Positions 43,548 through 55,888 of a DNA stretch of 64,000 bases are shown piece after piece. Origin of the DNA: Pseudoalteromonas prydzensis (GTDB lineage Bacteria > Pseudomonadota > Gammaproteobacteria > Enterobacterales > Alteromonadaceae); the NCBI RefSeq assembly GCF_001661495.1, contig NZ_BDDT01000008.1, positions 62,001 to 126,000 of the forward strand, given 5' to 3'. Numbering within the stretch: position 1 is the first letter of the stretch; every line of letters starts with the position of its first letter. Under the pieces are notes generated by a model. That model was not told the origin of the DNA. It saw only the letters and a program-made list of their open reading frames with translations, and did not search any database. A program made the position numbers and the translations under genes.

Positions 43548-46367
43548 TTAAAGTAGCGGCTTTAAGTAATGACCAGTATGTGAACGCTCACATTCAGCAA
43601 CCTCTTCAGGTGTACCTGCAATAAGTATTTCACCACCGCCTGCGCCACCTTCAGGGCCTAAATCGATGATCCAGTCCGCGGTTTTGATCACATCTAAGTT
43701 ATGCTCAATCACCACGATAGTATTACCATGATCGCGTAGCCGATGCAGCACTACTAATAATTGCTCAATATCGGCAAAATGCAAACCTGTAGTTGGCTCA
43801 TCCAAAATATACAAGGTTTTACCGGTATCGCGTTTTGATAGCTCACGAGCAAGTTTAACGCGCTGCGCTTCACCACCAGAGAGCGTGGTCGCGGCTTGAC
43901 CTAGGCGAATATACGATAAGCCTACATCCATTAAGGTTTTTAGCTTACGTGCAATAGCGGGTATTTTGTCAAAGTAGTCGTGTGCGTCTTCAACCGTCAT
44001 CTCAAGCACTTGGTGAATGTTTTTACCTTTGTACTGTACTTCAAGCGTTTCGCGATTATAGCGTTGACCTTTACAGACATCACACGGCACGTATACATCC
44101 GGTAAAAAGTGCATTTCTACTTTAATTACGCCGTCACCTTGGCAGGCTTCACAACGGCCACCCTTAACGTTAAAGCTAAAGCGACCCACTTTATAACCAC
44201 GCGAACGTGACTCTTGAGTACCTGCAAATAACTCACGAATACCCGTAAATATACCAGTATAAGTCGCCGGGTTTGAGCGCGGGGTGCGGCCAATTGGACT
44301 TTGATCTATATCGATTACTTTATCAAAATGCTCAAGACCACTGATTGATTTATAAGGCGCTGCTTCTGCGGTGGTTGCGCCATTTAATTCAGTATGCGCG
44401 AGTTTGAATAAAGTGTCGTTGATAAGCGTTGATTTACCAGAGCCGGATACCCCAGTAATACAGGTCATCAAACCAAACGGTATTTTTAAATCAACGTTTT
44501 TAAGATTGTTACCGGTTGCGCCAAACAGCTCTAACCATTTGTCGTTCACTTTATGGCGTTCGCTTGGCACATCAATTTTACGTTTGCCCGATAAAAACTG
44601 CCCAGTAACAGACTCTTCACTGGCTAAAATATCATCACGCGTACCTTGAGCTATTACATAACCGCCATGCACACCTGCGCCAGGACCAATATCAATAATG
44701 TGATCGGCAGCGCGAATAGCGTCTTCATCATGCTCTACCACAATCACGGTATTACCTAAATCACGTAAGTGAATAAGGGTTTTTAATAAACGGTCGTTAT
44801 CGCGTTGATGCAAACCAATAGATGGTTCATCAAGTACATACATTACGCCAACAAGGCCTGCACCAATTTGGCTTGCAAGGCGAATACGCTGCGCTTCACC
44901 ACCTGAGAGCGTATCGGCACTGCGCTCTAATGAAAGGTAGTTAAGCCCAACATTAATTAAGAACGATAAACGATCGCGAATTTCTTTTAGGATTTTTTCA
45001 GCAATTTGGCCTTTTTGACCGGTTAAGTTAAGACCTTCAAAAAAGTCCATTGCTTCACCAATACTCATTGCAGTAATGGTTGGTAAGTTTGTTTGCCCTA
45101 TAAATACGCTGCGTGCTTCTTGGCGAAGACGAGAGCCTTTACAGCTTGGGCACGCTTGACTCGTTTGATATTTAGCCAGTTCTTCACGTACTGAATTTGA
45201 CTCGGTTTCACGGTAGCGGCGGTTCATATTATTGAGCACGCCTTCAAACTCATGATTGCGAGTTATTAAGTCCCCTCGGTCATTGCGATAATTAAAAGCA
45301 ATTTTTGTATCACCGGAGCCATCAAGAATGACTCTTTTAGCGTCTTTACTCAGCTCTTGAAAGGGCACTTCTAAATCAAATTTATAATGTTCGGCAACCG
45401 CTTGCAGCATTTGGAAATAGTAAAAGCTGCGTTTATCCCAGCCTTTGATTGCACCGCCAGATAAACTTAATTCAGGGTTTTGAATCACTCGGTTTGGATC
45501 GAAATACTGACGTACACCTAAACCATCACAGCTTTGACATGCGCCCGCTGGATTATTAAATGAGAACAAGCGTGGTTCGAGCTCACTCATGGCATAGCCA
45601 CAAGTAGGGCAAGCAAAATTGGCTGATAGCAGTAACTCTTCGGCGCTTGAATCATCCATTGAGGCAATTGTTGCAACCCCCGCTGATAACTCTAGCGCGG
45701 TTTCAAACGATTCAGCTAAGCGTTGTTGTAAACCATCTTTAACTTTAAAGCGGTCAACTACGACTTCAATAGTGTGTTTTTTATGAAGCTCTAACGTTGG
45801 TGGATCTGAAAGGTCACACACTTCACCATCAATACGAGCACGAATATAACCTTGACTGGCTAGTTGCTCTAACAACTTAACGTGCTCACCTTTGCGCTCT
45901 TTGACCACTGGAGCAAGTAGCATCAGTTTACTACCTTCAGGGAATGCCAACACAGTGTCGACCATTTGGCTCACAGTTTGTGCTGCCAGTGGTAAATCGT
46001 GAGTCGGGCAACGCGGCTCGCCAACACGGGCAAACATTAAACGTAAGTAATCATAAATTTCGGTAATGGTACCAACGGTTGAGCGAGGATTGTGTGATGT
46101 TGATTTTTGTTCGATTGAAATAGCCGGAGACAGCCCTTCAATATGATCAACATCCGGTTTTTCCATTAAAGATAAAAATTGTCTGGCGTAAGCCGATAAA
46201 GATTCCACGTACCGACGTTGCCCTTCTGCATATAAGGTATCAAATGCTAAAGACGATTTACCTGAACCAGATAGGCCGGTGATAACAATTAATTTATCAC
46301 GGGGAATGGTTAGGCTGATGTCTTTTAAATTGTGCGTACGGGCGCCTCGGACTTCAATGTTTTCCAT
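43548..46367 (-). CDS. uvrA: Excinuclease ABC subunit A
   Basis: A 939-residue damage-recognition ATPase of nucleotide excision repair; E. coli UvrA is 940. Two ABC cassettes are visible (Walker [13 protein letters not shown] and [12 protein letters not shown]; signatures [13 protein letters not shown] and [13 protein letters not shown]). Zinc fingers are CPTCGY...CQSCDGLG and CEACQGDG...[13 protein letters not shown] 46367 gives the standard [14 protein letters not shown] start. I did not find a convincing LexA box between it and the divergent transporter gene. Confidence 0.98.
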   Translation of the reverse strand: MENIEVRGARTHNLKDISLTIPRDKLIVITGLSGSGKSSLAFDTLYAEGQRRYVESLSAYARQFLSLMEKPDVDHIEGLSPAISIEQKSTSHNPRSTVGTITEIYDYLRLMFARVGEPRCPTHDLPLAAQTVSQMVDTVLAFPEGSKLMLLAPVVKERKGEHVKLLEQLASQGYIRARIDGEVCDLSDPPTLELHKKHTIEVVVDRFKVKDGLQQRLAESFETALELSAGVATIASMDDSSAEELLLSANFACPTCGYAMSELEPRLFSFNNPAGACQSCDGLGVRQYFDPNRVIQNPELSLSGGAIKGWDKRSFYYFQMLQAVAEHYKFDLEVPFQELSKDAKRVILDGSGDTKIAFNYRNDRGDLITRNHEFEGVLNNMNRRYRETESNSVREELAKYQTSQACPSCKGSRLRQEARSVFIGQTNLPTITAMSIGEAMDFFEGLNLTGQKGQIAEKILKEIRDRLSFLINVGLNYLSLERSADTLSGGEAQRIRLASQIGAGLVGVMYVLDEPSIGLHQRDNDRLLKTLIHLRDLGNTVIVVEHDEDAIRAADHIIDIGPGAGVHGGYVIAQGTRDDILASEESVTGQFLSGKRKIDVPSERHKVNDKWLELFGATGNNLKNVDLKIPFGLMTCITGVSGSGKSTLINDTLFKLAHTELNGATTAEAAPYKSISGLEHFDKVIDIDQSPIGRTPRSNPATYTGIFTGIRELFAGTQESRSRGYKVGRFSFNVKGGRCEACQGDGVIKVEMHFLPDVYVPCDVCKGQRYNRETLEVQYKGKNIHQVLEMTVEDAHDYFDKIPAIARKLKTLMDVGLSYIRLGQAATTLSGGEAQRVKLARELSKRDTGKTLYILDEPTTGLHFADIEQLLVVLHRLRDHGNTIVVIEHNLDVIKTADWIIDLGPEGGAGGGEILIAGTPEEVAECERSHTGHYLKPLL

Positions 46368-46531
46368 GCTATCTCGTTTCATTACCAAATTGATTTACTG
46401 AGTATCTCATAATACGTGCGAAGATTAATCCTTGATCAATGAAAAATCATCAGTTTGAAACGATTATTTCTTGTTAAGCTTGTGCTAGAATCCCTGCTCG
46501 AATTTTAATAGACAGCAAGAACACGCGAATC

Positions 46532-47899
46532 ATGACAGCATCTTCACTTAATTCACGAGAAAAACGCGCCGCAGTATCGCTCGCGAGTGTGTTTGCATTT
46601 CGTATGCTTGGCTTATTTATGTTAATGCCAGTGTTGGCTATTTATGGACAAGACTTAGCTGGGTTTTCACCGTTATGGATTGGTATTGCCATTGGTGCTT
46701 ATGGTTTAACACAAGCGGTGTTGCAAATCCCCATGGGCTGGCTATCAGATAAAATCGGCCGCAAAAAAGTGATTGTTGGTGGTTTGTGTTTATTTGCGCT
46801 TGGCTCAGTTATTGCTGCAACGGCTGATTCTTTGCAAATGGTTACGGTTGGTCGTGCATTACAGGGAATGGGGGCAATTGCCAGCTCATTACTTGCTTTT
46901 GCCTCTGATCTGAGTCGTGATGAACAGCGACCAAAAGTAATGGCCGTGATCGGCATGAGTATTGGTATGAGCTTTGCTGTAGCCATGCTACTTGGCCCGA
47001 TGGTTGCCGCTGCTTGGGGTATTGCTGGTATATTTTGGTTAACAGCTGTTTTGGCTATCTTGGGTATTTTTATAGTATTGTTTTTAGTGCCCAAAGCCGT
47101 TAATAAAGCCCCCAAAGGCGATACACTGGCCAGCTTTACTGATATTAAAAAGCTGATTAAGCACCCGCAATTAGCACGTTTAGATGCAGGCATTATGTTA
47201 CTGCATTTAACCCTAACCACTATTTTTGTTGCGTTACCAGGGCAATTGATTACCAATGGACTGGTGGCATCAGCACATTGGCAAATATATATTCCGGTAT
47301 TGATCTTTGGTTTCTTGTTAATGGCACCGATGATGATCATCGCCATTCGTAAAGAAAAAGAAAAGCAGGCCTTTATCGCTTCTATTGCGTTATTAACTTT
47401 AAGTATGACCGCAATGGCGTTATGGGTTGATAGTATTATAGGCATGGCATTATGTATGTTGGCCTATTTTGTCGCGTTTAACTTCCTTGAAGCAACTATG
47501 CCTGCATTGGTATCGCGCTTTTCACCAGCAAATCAAAAAGGCTCGGCGATGGGAGTGTTTTCGTCTTCGCAATTTTTTGGTGCATTTTTAGGTGGGATTT
47601 TAGGAGGTTACGTTGCGCAATCAACAACAGCTCAAGCAGTGTTTGCCGCAGCCGCAGTTGTTGGGTTAATATGGCTTATCCTTGCGTGGAATATGCAAGT
47701 CCCGCCAAGAAGTAAAATGATAAGCTTAATGACAGAATTAAGTAATGAGCAGCAAGCGCAAACCCTTGCATCTCGTTTAGTTGCTTTACCAGGTGTGTTA
47801 GAAGCAACGGTAGTGTGCGAAGAAAATCGCAGCTATTTAAAGATTGATGATAAAGAATTTGACCTAGACCAAGCCCGAAAAGCGGCTGGTTTAATATAA
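46532..47899 (+). CDS. MFS transporter, YajR type
   Basis: A 455-residue major facilitator with about twelve membrane segments. Motif A is [16 protein letters not shown] between helices 2 and 3. After the last helix a soluble domain of about 65 residues ([33 protein letters not shown]) matches the C-terminal ferredoxin-like YAM domain of E. coli YajR in position and pattern. Substrate unknown; the family is related to proton-driven drug antiporters. It ends 20 bases before ssb and is divergent from uvrA. Confidence 0.87.
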   Translation: MTASSLNSREKRAAVSLASVFAFRMLGLFMLMPVLAIYGQDLAGFSPLWIGIAIGAYGLTQAVLQIPMGWLSDKIGRKKVIVGGLCLFALGSVIAATADSLQMVTVGRALQGMGAIASSLLAFASDLSRDEQRPKVMAVIGMSIGMSFAVAMLLGPMVAAAWGIAGIFWLTAVLAILGIFIVLFLVPKAVNKAPKGDTLASFTDIKKLIKHPQLARLDAGIMLLHLTLTTIFVALPGQLITNGLVASAHWQIYIPVLIFGFLLMAPMMIIAIRKEKEKQAFIASIALLTLSMTAMALWVDSIIGMALCMLAYFVAFNFLEATMPALVSRFSPANQKGSAMGVFSSSQFFGAFLGGILGGYVAQSTTAQAVFAAAAVVGLIWLILAWNMQVPPRSKMISLMTELSNEQQAQTLASRLVALPGVLEATVVCEENRSYLKIDDKEFDLDQARKAAGLI

Positions 47900-47919
47900 C
47901 GTTTATAGGAGAAAGGTCC

Positions 47920-48651
47920 ATGGCACGCGGTGTGAACAAAGTAATCTTGGTTGGTAATTTAGGTCAAGATCCAGAAGTACGTTATATGCCTAATGGCAAT
48001 GGTGTAGCGAATATTACCTTAGCAACGTCTGATAGCTATAAAGATAAAAACACCGGTCAAATGGTTGATAAAACAGAATGGCACCGTGTGGTATTTTTTG
48101 GCAAATTAGCTGAAATTGTCGGCGAATATTGCCGTAAAGGGTCACAAATATACGTTGAAGGTAAATTACAAACACGTAAATGGACCGACCAACAAGGCCA
48201 AGAAAAATACACCACAGAAATCGTAGTTGATGGCTTTACTGGCCAAATGCAAATGCTAGGCGCACGTGGCGGCGACCAGCAAGGTGGTGGTTATCAAAGT
48301 GGCCAACAGCAAAGCCAAGGCGGTCAATCTCAAGGTGGTTACGGCCAACAGCAGAGTGCTCCGCAACAAAGCGCCCCACAACAAGGTGGCGGTTATCAGC
48401 AAAGTGCACCACAACAAAGTGGTGGTTACGGCCAGCAACAACAGAGTGCTCCACAACAAGCACCTGCAGCACGCCAACAGCCAGCTGCTGCGCCACAGCA
48501 GAATAACCAATACCAAAGCGGCGGCTATGCACCACAAGGTGGCGGCCAACCACAAGGCGGTTTTGCACCTAAACCACAAAATGCTCCTCAAGGCGGCGCA
48601 TCAAACCCGATGGAACCACCAATCGATTTTGATGACGATATTCCGTTTTAA
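47920..48651 (+). CDS. ssb: Single-stranded DNA-binding protein
   Basis: A 243-residue SSB, longer than E. coli SSB (178). The N-terminal OB fold (about 1-110) has [35 protein letters not shown] and [16 protein letters not shown] very long Gln/Gly/Pro-rich linker (about 115-225) follows. The C-terminal interaction tip DFDDDIPF is perfect. The linker has repeating QQSAPQQ and GGGYQ-like units. AGGAGAAAGG precedes the ATG. The 20-base gap to the transporter gene suggests partial cotranscription. Confidence 0.98.
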   Translation: MARGVNKVILVGNLGQDPEVRYMPNGNGVANITLATSDSYKDKNTGQMVDKTEWHRVVFFGKLAEIVGEYCRKGSQIYVEGKLQTRKWTDQQGQEKYTTEIVVDGFTGQMQMLGARGGDQQGGGYQSGQQQSQGGQSQGGYGQQQSAPQQSAPQQGGGYQQSAPQQSGGYGQQQQSAPQQAPAARQQPAAAPQQNNQYQSGGYAPQGGGQPQGGFAPKPQNAPQGGASNPMEPPIDFDDDIPF

Positions 48652-48679
48652 TTCAAGTGAATTATCAGTAATTATTATT

Positions 48680-48715
48680 AAGGGCTTGTTTTTACAGGCC
48701 CTTTTTTATTTTTAT
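48680..48715 (+). terminator. Terminator of ssb
   Basis: AAGGGCTTG (48680-48688) pairs with CAGGCCCTT (48695-48703) with one G-U pair, followed by a T tract. Confidence 0.88.
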
Positions 48716-48936
48716 AGGTAAAAACTGAATGCTAGTAAATTTTGCCTGTCATAGACTCCTCTCGGATTACATTTTTTATTTGAAATTTTAAAGTTCATAG
48801 GTCTTTAAAAAAGCGTCAGTTTTGGCTTTTTTGCTCGGCTCATTAACTCTAAAACTATCTTTAAACATGCTGTAGCCTTGTGTTTATAAGGATCTTGAAC
48901 AACACTTTAGCTATTAGAACAAATAGCGTAACAGCC

Positions 48937-50673
48937 ATGGTGACTCAATTTAAAAATGCAAAAGTACGGATGCTAAGTATTTATGTGATTGCTTTTATGC
49001 TTTTACTAACGATATTTAATCTCTTATTAGGCGAGATATTGCATCAAAAAGTACACATCGAAGGCAGCCAATTAGCGCAGCAAGTATATAACTTAAAACT
49101 AGATCAAATTGACGACAGAGATATCATCGCTGCACTTGCTGCCGATCATGGTTTTATGCTTGAACCAGAGAGTATGCCGTTTCATTTTTCTGCTTTTATG
49201 GCCCAAGAGAGTGATATCTATAAATATAAAACGGTTAGTTTAAAGCTTTATCATTTGCCTTTTTGGATTGTAGAAAGTCACCTGTTTATTTTATTGAACT
49301 TAGTCATGATTGGCGCCACTGTGTGGGGCTATCGCTGGTGGCGTGTGCTTTTTAAACGGCGCGATATGGTTGCTGAACTCAGCGGTTTTAATGCACCGAC
49401 TGTACCGTTGACGGTTAATCTACCTGTTAATAACATGGCAATTGCAGACGTAAATACTGTTGCGACAAAACCGCAGCAGGTATCTGAAGATGATACCGCA
49501 ATCAAAGGCGTGTATGGTATTCAAAACAATTATAACCATCTCTTTGCCTTACTCTATTGGGTGCAACCATTCCCTGATAGTGTTGATTTAGAAAGTCACT
49601 TTAAACTCATTATTGTTAAAGGTTTTAAAGAACTATCGCGGGTATCTGTGAAGTTATTATCTTCAGGTGGCTTGGCAATAACCTTAGAGAATATACCGCA
49701 GGCCGATGTTGATACTTACGCCAAGCGGTTACATCAAACGATTTACCAAGCATCTTTGCTTTATCGCGGTGATCTATCCCGCAAAGAAATTAAAATCGGG
49801 GTATGTAACTATCGTGATGGTGCTGATCAAACAATAGTTTATCAATTAACAAAATCAGCATTAATACTCGCAAAGCAAAGTGCTTGGCAGCATGTTCATC
49901 GTGTGCCATTTAACTATACACACTCAACAGTGCTGGCTAATAGCTCTGAGAACCTAACTGATTACATTGATAAAAAGAAGTTTATGCTATTTTTCCAGCC
50001 ACTATTTGAGTTTGTCAGTGGTGATATATTACAACATGAAGCCTTGATCCGAGTGCGTCACAAATCATTGGGGATGTTGTCGGCGAAGCAATTTATTCCG
50101 CAATTGAAAAGTGATGACGCAATTACCTTGTTGGATAAAACTGTATTAGAGCAAGTTATTAAGTTATTAAATAGTGAGCCAAGCTCTTTAACGGTGAGTA
50201 TTAACTTACATGCGTTTAATTGGTTTGATGATGATTACTGGCATTGGTTTGGCGAGATAATGAAAAATGCACAAGCTGCCAATAAGTTACAATTTGAAAT
50301 ATCGGAAGTGGATTTTTATCAACATCAACAGCTCTTGAAATTTGCTTTTAGCAAGGTTAAATCTGTGGGCAGCTCTGTGGTAATTGATAATGTTTCATCG
50401 CACGATAAAATTGCTTTATTAACGCATTATAAAGTCATTAAAGGGCTAAAATTAAGCTATGATTTAATTCACAACATTGATAAAAATATAACGCAGCAAA
50501 AAATGGTGCGGCAAATTGTTAGTAACGCTGAGCGAGTCAGCTTACCCGTATACGGTGTTGGGGTGGAAACGCAACAAGAGCTCAACATGCTTAAAAAGCT
50601 TGGGGTACTTGGCGCCCAAGGGTTTTACTTTACTGAACCCTTGCAAGAATTTACTAATGTTACAGTGAATTGA
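48937..50673 (+). CDS. csrD: CsrD/MshH-like protein with degenerate GGDEF-EAL domains
   Basis: About 578 residues. Two membrane segments (MLSIYVIAFMLLLTIFNLLL and ESHLFILLNLVMIGATVWGY) flank a periplasmic loop, then come a degenerate GGDEF-like region and an EAL-like region. The EAL core reads HEALIRVR, EISEVD, VIDNVSSHDK and KGLKLSYDL, so key metal and catalytic acids are missing, as in CsrD, which promotes RNase E decay of CsrB/C RNAs without c-di-GMP activity. Its place after ssb and upstream of mreB matches mshH/csrD in Vibrio and csrD-mreB in E. coli. The start is uncertain: the frame is open from GTG 48880. Confidence 0.8.
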   Translation: MVTQFKNAKVRMLSIYVIAFMLLLTIFNLLLGEILHQKVHIEGSQLAQQVYNLKLDQIDDRDIIAALAADHGFMLEPESMPFHFSAFMAQESDIYKYKTVSLKLYHLPFWIVESHLFILLNLVMIGATVWGYRWWRVLFKRRDMVAELSGFNAPTVPLTVNLPVNNMAIADVNTVATKPQQVSEDDTAIKGVYGIQNNYNHLFALLYWVQPFPDSVDLESHFKLIIVKGFKELSRVSVKLLSSGGLAITLENIPQADVDTYAKRLHQTIYQASLLYRGDLSRKEIKIGVCNYRDGADQTIVYQLTKSALILAKQSAWQHVHRVPFNYTHSTVLANSSENLTDYIDKKKFMLFFQPLFEFVSGDILQHEALIRVRHKSLGMLSAKQFIPQLKSDDAITLLDKTVLEQVIKLLNSEPSSLTVSINLHAFNWFDDDYWHWFGEIMKNAQAANKLQFEISEVDFYQHQQLLKFAFSKVKSVGSSVVIDNVSSHDKIALLTHYKVIKGLKLSYDLIHNIDKNITQQKMVRQIVSNAERVSLPVYGVGVETQQELNMLKKLGVLGAQGFYFTEPLQEFTNVTVN

Positions 50674-50689
50674 TTGAATTCACTGTAAC
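50659..50689. terminator. Perfect 13-base inverted repeat at convergent gene ends
   Basis: GTTACAGTGAATT (50659-50671) and AATTCACTGTAAC (50677-50689) surround a GATTG loop. The stem covers both stop codons of the convergent genes on either side. There is no T tract in either direction, so it may act as a processing or protective 3' stem rather than a classic terminator. Confidence 0.6.
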
Positions 50690-51579
50690 AACTGTCGATA
50701 GCGTAAACCATCTAAGCCTTGCAAGCCGCCGGTATGAATAGCAATTATTTGGCTTCCTTTGGGAAAATAATCATCTGCGATCAACTGCCATAAAGCGTAC
50801 ATCATTTTTCCTGAGTAAATAGGCTCAAGGGGGAGTTGATGTTGGCTTTGCATCATTTGGCAAAATTGCCAAAGTTCAGGACTAAACCTGCCATAGCCAC
50901 CATCATGAAACTGGGTGAGTAATTGCCAGTTTTGTTGCTGTGCCGCTACAGGGCTGAGTGATTTTATTTCATTGATCAAATACTCAGCTTGTTTTAATAC
51001 CGCAATTCCTAAAACCTGCGTGCTGTTATCGCAGCCTTCAACTAACCCTGCCAGTGTGCCTCCGCTCCCGGTTGGGCAAATAACATAGTCAGCGTCGGGT
51101 AATGACTGAGCAAGTTCTTTACAGCCTAGCAAAGCGGCGTTGTTTGTGCCGCCTTCTGGCAATATATAGGCATTAGGGAAGTGTGTTTGCAATTGCGCTA
51201 AATAACCAGGGTTATGTCGCTCGCGATACTCTAGACGGGTAACTGGGTGCAACTGCATACCGCATTGTTTGGCAAATTGTAAGGTCGGGTTTTGCTGATC
51301 AAGCTCAGGGCCGCGAATAATACCATGGGTGGTTAAATTAAAGTGCTTTCCGGCAGCCGCACAGGCATGAATATGATTTGAAAATGCACCACCAAAAGTA
51401 AGTAATTCGGTTTTTTGCTGTGCTTGCATGGCAATCAGATTATATTTAAGTTTGCGCCATTTATTACCGCTGATCAGTGGGTGCAGTTGATCATCACGTT
51501 TTACTAATAAAGATATTTTTTTTTCACTTAGCAAAGGACTAGTGATTGTTTGCAATGCAGACTCAGGTATTAAATTCAC
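50680..51579 (-). CDS. D-cysteine desulfhydrase / ACC deaminase family enzyme
   Basis: A 299-residue PLP-dependent enzyme of the tryptophan synthase beta-like fold. The PLP lysine is in ISGNKWRKLKYNL. LLTFGGAFSNHIHACAAAG and the phosphate-binding CPTGSGGTLAGLVEG are family motifs. Bacterial relatives include D-cysteine desulfhydrase and 1-aminocyclopropane-1-carboxylate deaminase; the sequence is shorter than DcyD (328) and substrate cannot be fixed by eye. It lies between csrD and an exported protein gene, convergent with csrD. Confidence 0.85.
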   Translation of the reverse strand: MNLIPESALQTITSPLLSEKKISLLVKRDDQLHPLISGNKWRKLKYNLIAMQAQQKTELLTFGGAFSNHIHACAAAGKHFNLTTHGIIRGPELDQQNPTLQFAKQCGMQLHPVTRLEYRERHNPGYLAQLQTHFPNAYILPEGGTNNAALLGCKELAQSLPDADYVICPTGSGGTLAGLVEGCDNSTQVLGIAVLKQAEYLINEIKSLSPVAAQQQNWQLLTQFHDGGYGRFSPELWQFCQMMQSQHQLPLEPIYSGKMMYALWQLIADDYFPKGSQIIAIHTGGLQGLDGLRYRQLLQ

Positions 51580-51838
51580 AGTGGCAACTTAAAATAAACT
51601 GGGAGGTAAGATTAACAAATTAGGCAAAGACAACAAAACGATTCGTGTTTGGAGTGGAAAATAAGCAGTTTTCAAGCAATGAGTTGGTAATTTACTGGTA
51701 TCAACTAAGGTAATAGTTGTAAACTCAGATAATTTTTGAACAAAGCTTGTGTTTTGCCTTGCAAGTACATAGCATAAGAGTTTAATTATAAAAAATAAAT
51801 AATGACCAAATAATTGCCGCTTTTTGGGAATGGAATAT

Positions 51839-53863
51839 ATGCGAATTGCTCCTTTATCTCTGTTAATTTCAGCTAGCTTGTTTGCATCGTGTGCATTTGC
51901 ACAAGATACAGCCACAGTAACTGGAATTGAATCTGAGATCAGTATTAAACAAGCTGAATACGATAACGCTACACAGATACTTGAAAAACACTTAAAAGAA
52001 GAAAGTCAGTTACAAAGCCAACTTGATTTATTAAGAACTCGCTCAACTGAACTCGACAAAGAAAAAAATCAAGCACTTGATGCCATGAATGAAATGTATC
52101 GTCGTTTAATTGACGATCCCACGATTGATATTAGTGCTGCACAAGCGCGCTATCAGCAAGCTGTGGTTGATCACAAGCAAAATAAAGATGATATCGCGAT
52201 GCAGTTGGCGGCAATTGCATCCCACCGCAAAGATATTGAACAAATTCGCGTAGCAAAACATACCCAGCTAAATACACTCGAAAGCCTAAAAGAACAATTA
52301 ACCACAGCCCGAGTTGAGCGTTTACGCAACGAATTTACCCGTGAAGGCACATTAGAAGTTAATCATACAATAAACTGTAAACGGACAGAGACGTTAGCAG
52401 CGTGTGAGCAACGTGGCCAGCAAATGGGTCTGCAAAAAGCGACTAAGCGCTTTGTTGATCAAATCTTTGCTAACTTAACGGAAGAGCGTTTAGTTGAACC
52501 CAAGCGTAATATGGCGGGGGCACAGGTTCAGGTGTTAAGTAGCCATGTGGTTAACAGTGCGTTTAGTGGTCAGGGTAACTACAACGTAAACTTAAGTGTC
52601 ACTATGCGTGGCGATGTAAACAGCAGCCGTTTATGTAACTTATTGAGCGTTGATAATCGTTATTGCTCAGAGTATGGCACACCGCTTAGCACGGGTTATC
52701 AAACCAGCTACGAGACGACTTTTACTGATAGTCAGTTAACATTCAGTGACAGTAAGGATAATACAAATGTTTCGGTGTCGCGTATTAGCGAGCAGCCGAT
52801 AAACGATTATTCAGTTAAACCTATGCCAATGCCGACGGCAAAGCCGCAGGTAGACGCAAATAAAATGATTGAGTTTACACTGCGCTCTAATGTGTATGAC
52901 GATGAAGTATTTATTGATGGTGTTAGCTTTGGTTCAACACGTTTGGCAACGACTTTACCTAGCGGTATTCATGATGTTGAAGTGCGCAAGCAGGGTTATC
53001 AACCTTATCGTGTTCGTGTTGACTTGCGAAAGCCACAGACAATTCACGCTAAGTTGGTAAAAAAGCCTGAGTCGATTGCTGCACCGACATACACTAGCGA
53101 GCAACGTAATACGACACCAGTAACCAGTACTGCGCTTGGTGGTAACGCCGCTGCTGCAATGGTTGTAATTCCAGCTGGTAAGTTTGAAATGGGCGATATC
53201 AACGGTAATGGTCTTGCTAATGAACGCCCCGTTGTTGAAAAAACCATTGCAAGCTCATTTGCTATGCAAAATAAAGAAGTGACAGTAGGCGCTTATCAGC
53301 AATTTGTATCTAATACCAATTATAAAACAGAAGCTGAACGCAATCGTGGCTGTGCGTATTATTTAAATGGCGAACCAGTGTGGGAAGTTAATTTAAATTG
53401 GCGCAACCCAGGTTTTGAACAAAGCAGTGACTTTCCTGCTGTGTGCTTAACTTACAATGATGCAAAAGCATATGCGGATTGGTTGTCTGGGCAAACAGGT
53501 CAGCAATATAGATTACCCAATGAGGTGGAGTGGGAGTATGCAGCACGCGCTGGTACCAAAACAGAATACCCATGGGGTAACGAAATAGGTAAGAATTTAG
53601 CCAATTGTGGTTGGTGTGGTAGTGAATGGTCAAACAAAAGTGCAGCGCCAACTGGCTCATTTGCACCTAATGCGTTTGGTCTCTACGACACGGTAGGAAA
53701 TGTATGGGAATGGACTCATAAGTCAGCTGAACAAGCGGATGTAACTGTTCGTGGTGGGGCGTGGAATTTTGCGCCTAGTTTAGCTCGTGCCTCAACTCGT
53801 TTGATTTTGGCACCGGACTTTCGTGCAAATTATATCGGTTTTCGTCTTGTACGAGAACGGTAA
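51839..53863 (+). CDS. Exported coiled-coil, PEGA and SUMF1-domain protein
   Basis: A 674-residue secreted protein. The signal peptide (LLISASLFASCAFAQ) is followed by a coiled-coil region (about 20-160; KHLKEESQLQSQLDLLRTR) and a middle domain with four cysteines. A PEGA domain follows at about 345-410 (DEVFIDGVSFGSTRL, LPSGIHDVEVRKQGYQPYRV), then a C-terminal SUMF1/formylglycine-enzyme-like domain (about 440-674; VVIPAGKFEMGD, RLPNEVEWEYAARAG, VGNVWEWT, NYIGFRLVRE). The catalytic cysteine pair expected in the last quarter is absent (LARASTRLILAP), so oxidase activity is unlikely. Probably an envelope binding or structural protein. Confidence 0.82.
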   Translation: MRIAPLSLLISASLFASCAFAQDTATVTGIESEISIKQAEYDNATQILEKHLKEESQLQSQLDLLRTRSTELDKEKNQALDAMNEMYRRLIDDPTIDISAAQARYQQAVVDHKQNKDDIAMQLAAIASHRKDIEQIRVAKHTQLNTLESLKEQLTTARVERLRNEFTREGTLEVNHTINCKRTETLAACEQRGQQMGLQKATKRFVDQIFANLTEERLVEPKRNMAGAQVQVLSSHVVNSAFSGQGNYNVNLSVTMRGDVNSSRLCNLLSVDNRYCSEYGTPLSTGYQTSYETTFTDSQLTFSDSKDNTNVSVSRISEQPINDYSVKPMPMPTAKPQVDANKMIEFTLRSNVYDDEVFIDGVSFGSTRLATTLPSGIHDVEVRKQGYQPYRVRVDLRKPQTIHAKLVKKPESIAAPTYTSEQRNTTPVTSTALGGNAAAAMVVIPAGKFEMGDINGNGLANERPVVEKTIASSFAMQNKEVTVGAYQQFVSNTNYKTEAERNRGCAYYLNGEPVWEVNLNWRNPGFEQSSDFPAVCLTYNDAKAYADWLSGQTGQQYRLPNEVEWEYAARAGTKTEYPWGNEIGKNLANCGWCGSEWSNKSAAPTGSFAPNAFGLYDTVGNVWEWTHKSAEQADVTVRGGAWNFAPSLARASTRLILAPDFRANYIGFRLVRER

Positions 53864-53873
53864 AAAATAATTT

Positions 53874-53899
53874 AAAAAGGAAGCAGTGCTTCCTTTTTT
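53874..53899 (+). terminator. Terminator after SUMF1-domain gene
   Basis: AAAAAGGAAGC and GCTTCCTTTTT form a perfect stem around AGT, followed by more T. Confidence 0.9.
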
Positions 53900-53969
53900 A
53901 CCCAATTAACAAAGGTAGCTGTACTTTTTATTGCCGAACAGATTCAGCATGTTAAAGTGCATTAGCTAA

Positions 53970-55045
<1,076 letters not shown>

Positions 55046-55046
<1 letters not shown>

Positions 55047-55888
55047 TGAAATTAATGTTTGGGCGTGCCATTTCTTTACAACTGCGGCTTTTTGTCGCAG
55101 TGGTATTGAGTGTTATGTTGATCGTAGGCGATCGTTATACCCAAGGTGGCACCACAGTACGCACCAGTTTAAATACTTTAGTGAGCCCGTTACTGTATTT
55201 AGCCAACTTACCTTATGAAGTATTTAGCCTTGGCGCTAAAAGCTTGCACACGCGCGATCAATTACTTACTGAAAACGAAGCGCTAAAGAAAAAGCAATTA
55301 CTGCAAAGTGAACAACTCCAGCAATATCAATTTTTAAATAAAGAAAATCAAAAGCTACGAGCGCTATTGGGTTCTTCCGCTAAACATTCTAATCGTAAAA
55401 TAATCGCGCAAGTACTTTCTGTACACTCAAATCCGTATAGTCACCAAGTGGTGATTAATCGTGGCACCATTGATGGTATTAGTGAAGGGCAAGCGGTGAT
55501 TGATGAAATGGGTGTCGTTGGGCAGCTTACCAAAGTTGGTTCAACAACCTCTCGTGTATTACTGATGACCGACACAACCCATGCCACGCCAGTGCGTATT
55601 CTGCGTAATGATGTGCGTACTGTGGTTGAGGGTATTGGCAAAATTAATTCAGTTAAACTCTCCCATGTACCACACAGCTTAGATGTGCGGATTGGCGATG
55701 TGTTGGTGACTTCAGGGCTTGGCGGTACGTTTCCTGAGGGTTACCCAGTTGCTGTGGTAACTGAAATAAATCGCGATGAAGGTCAGCCATTTGCGCAAGT
55801 TTATGCAGAACCCATTGCACAGTTAGATCGCATTCGTTTATTAGTGGTGTTATGGCGCAATCAGCAGGAAACTATCAGCAATGAATAG
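55046..55888 (+). CDS. mreC: Rod-shape-determining protein MreC
   Basis: A 280-residue bitopic protein: short basic N-terminus, membrane segment at about residues 10-28, and a periplasmic coiled coil (about 70-110; LTENEALKKKQLLQSEQLQQ). Two beta-barrel domains follow with QVVINRGTIDGISEGQAV, GVVGQLTKVG, RVLLMTDTTHATPV and DVLVTSGLGGTFPEGYPVA. It links MreB to the penicillin-binding proteins. It overlaps mreB by 1 base and mreD by 8. Confidence 0.97.

Noticed and set aside
46368..46531. LexA box upstream of uvrA
   Set aside because: No CTGT-N8-ACAG sequence was found; the closest match around 46399-46420 is too poor.
46699..47445. 248-codon minus-strand open frame opposite the MFS transporter gene
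   Set aside because: It is the antisense shadow of a clear membrane transporter gene with no independent evidence.
48236..48591. Overlapping minus-strand open frames opposite the ssb linker
   Set aside because: They come from the repetitive Gln/Gly codons of the linker; ssb is certain.
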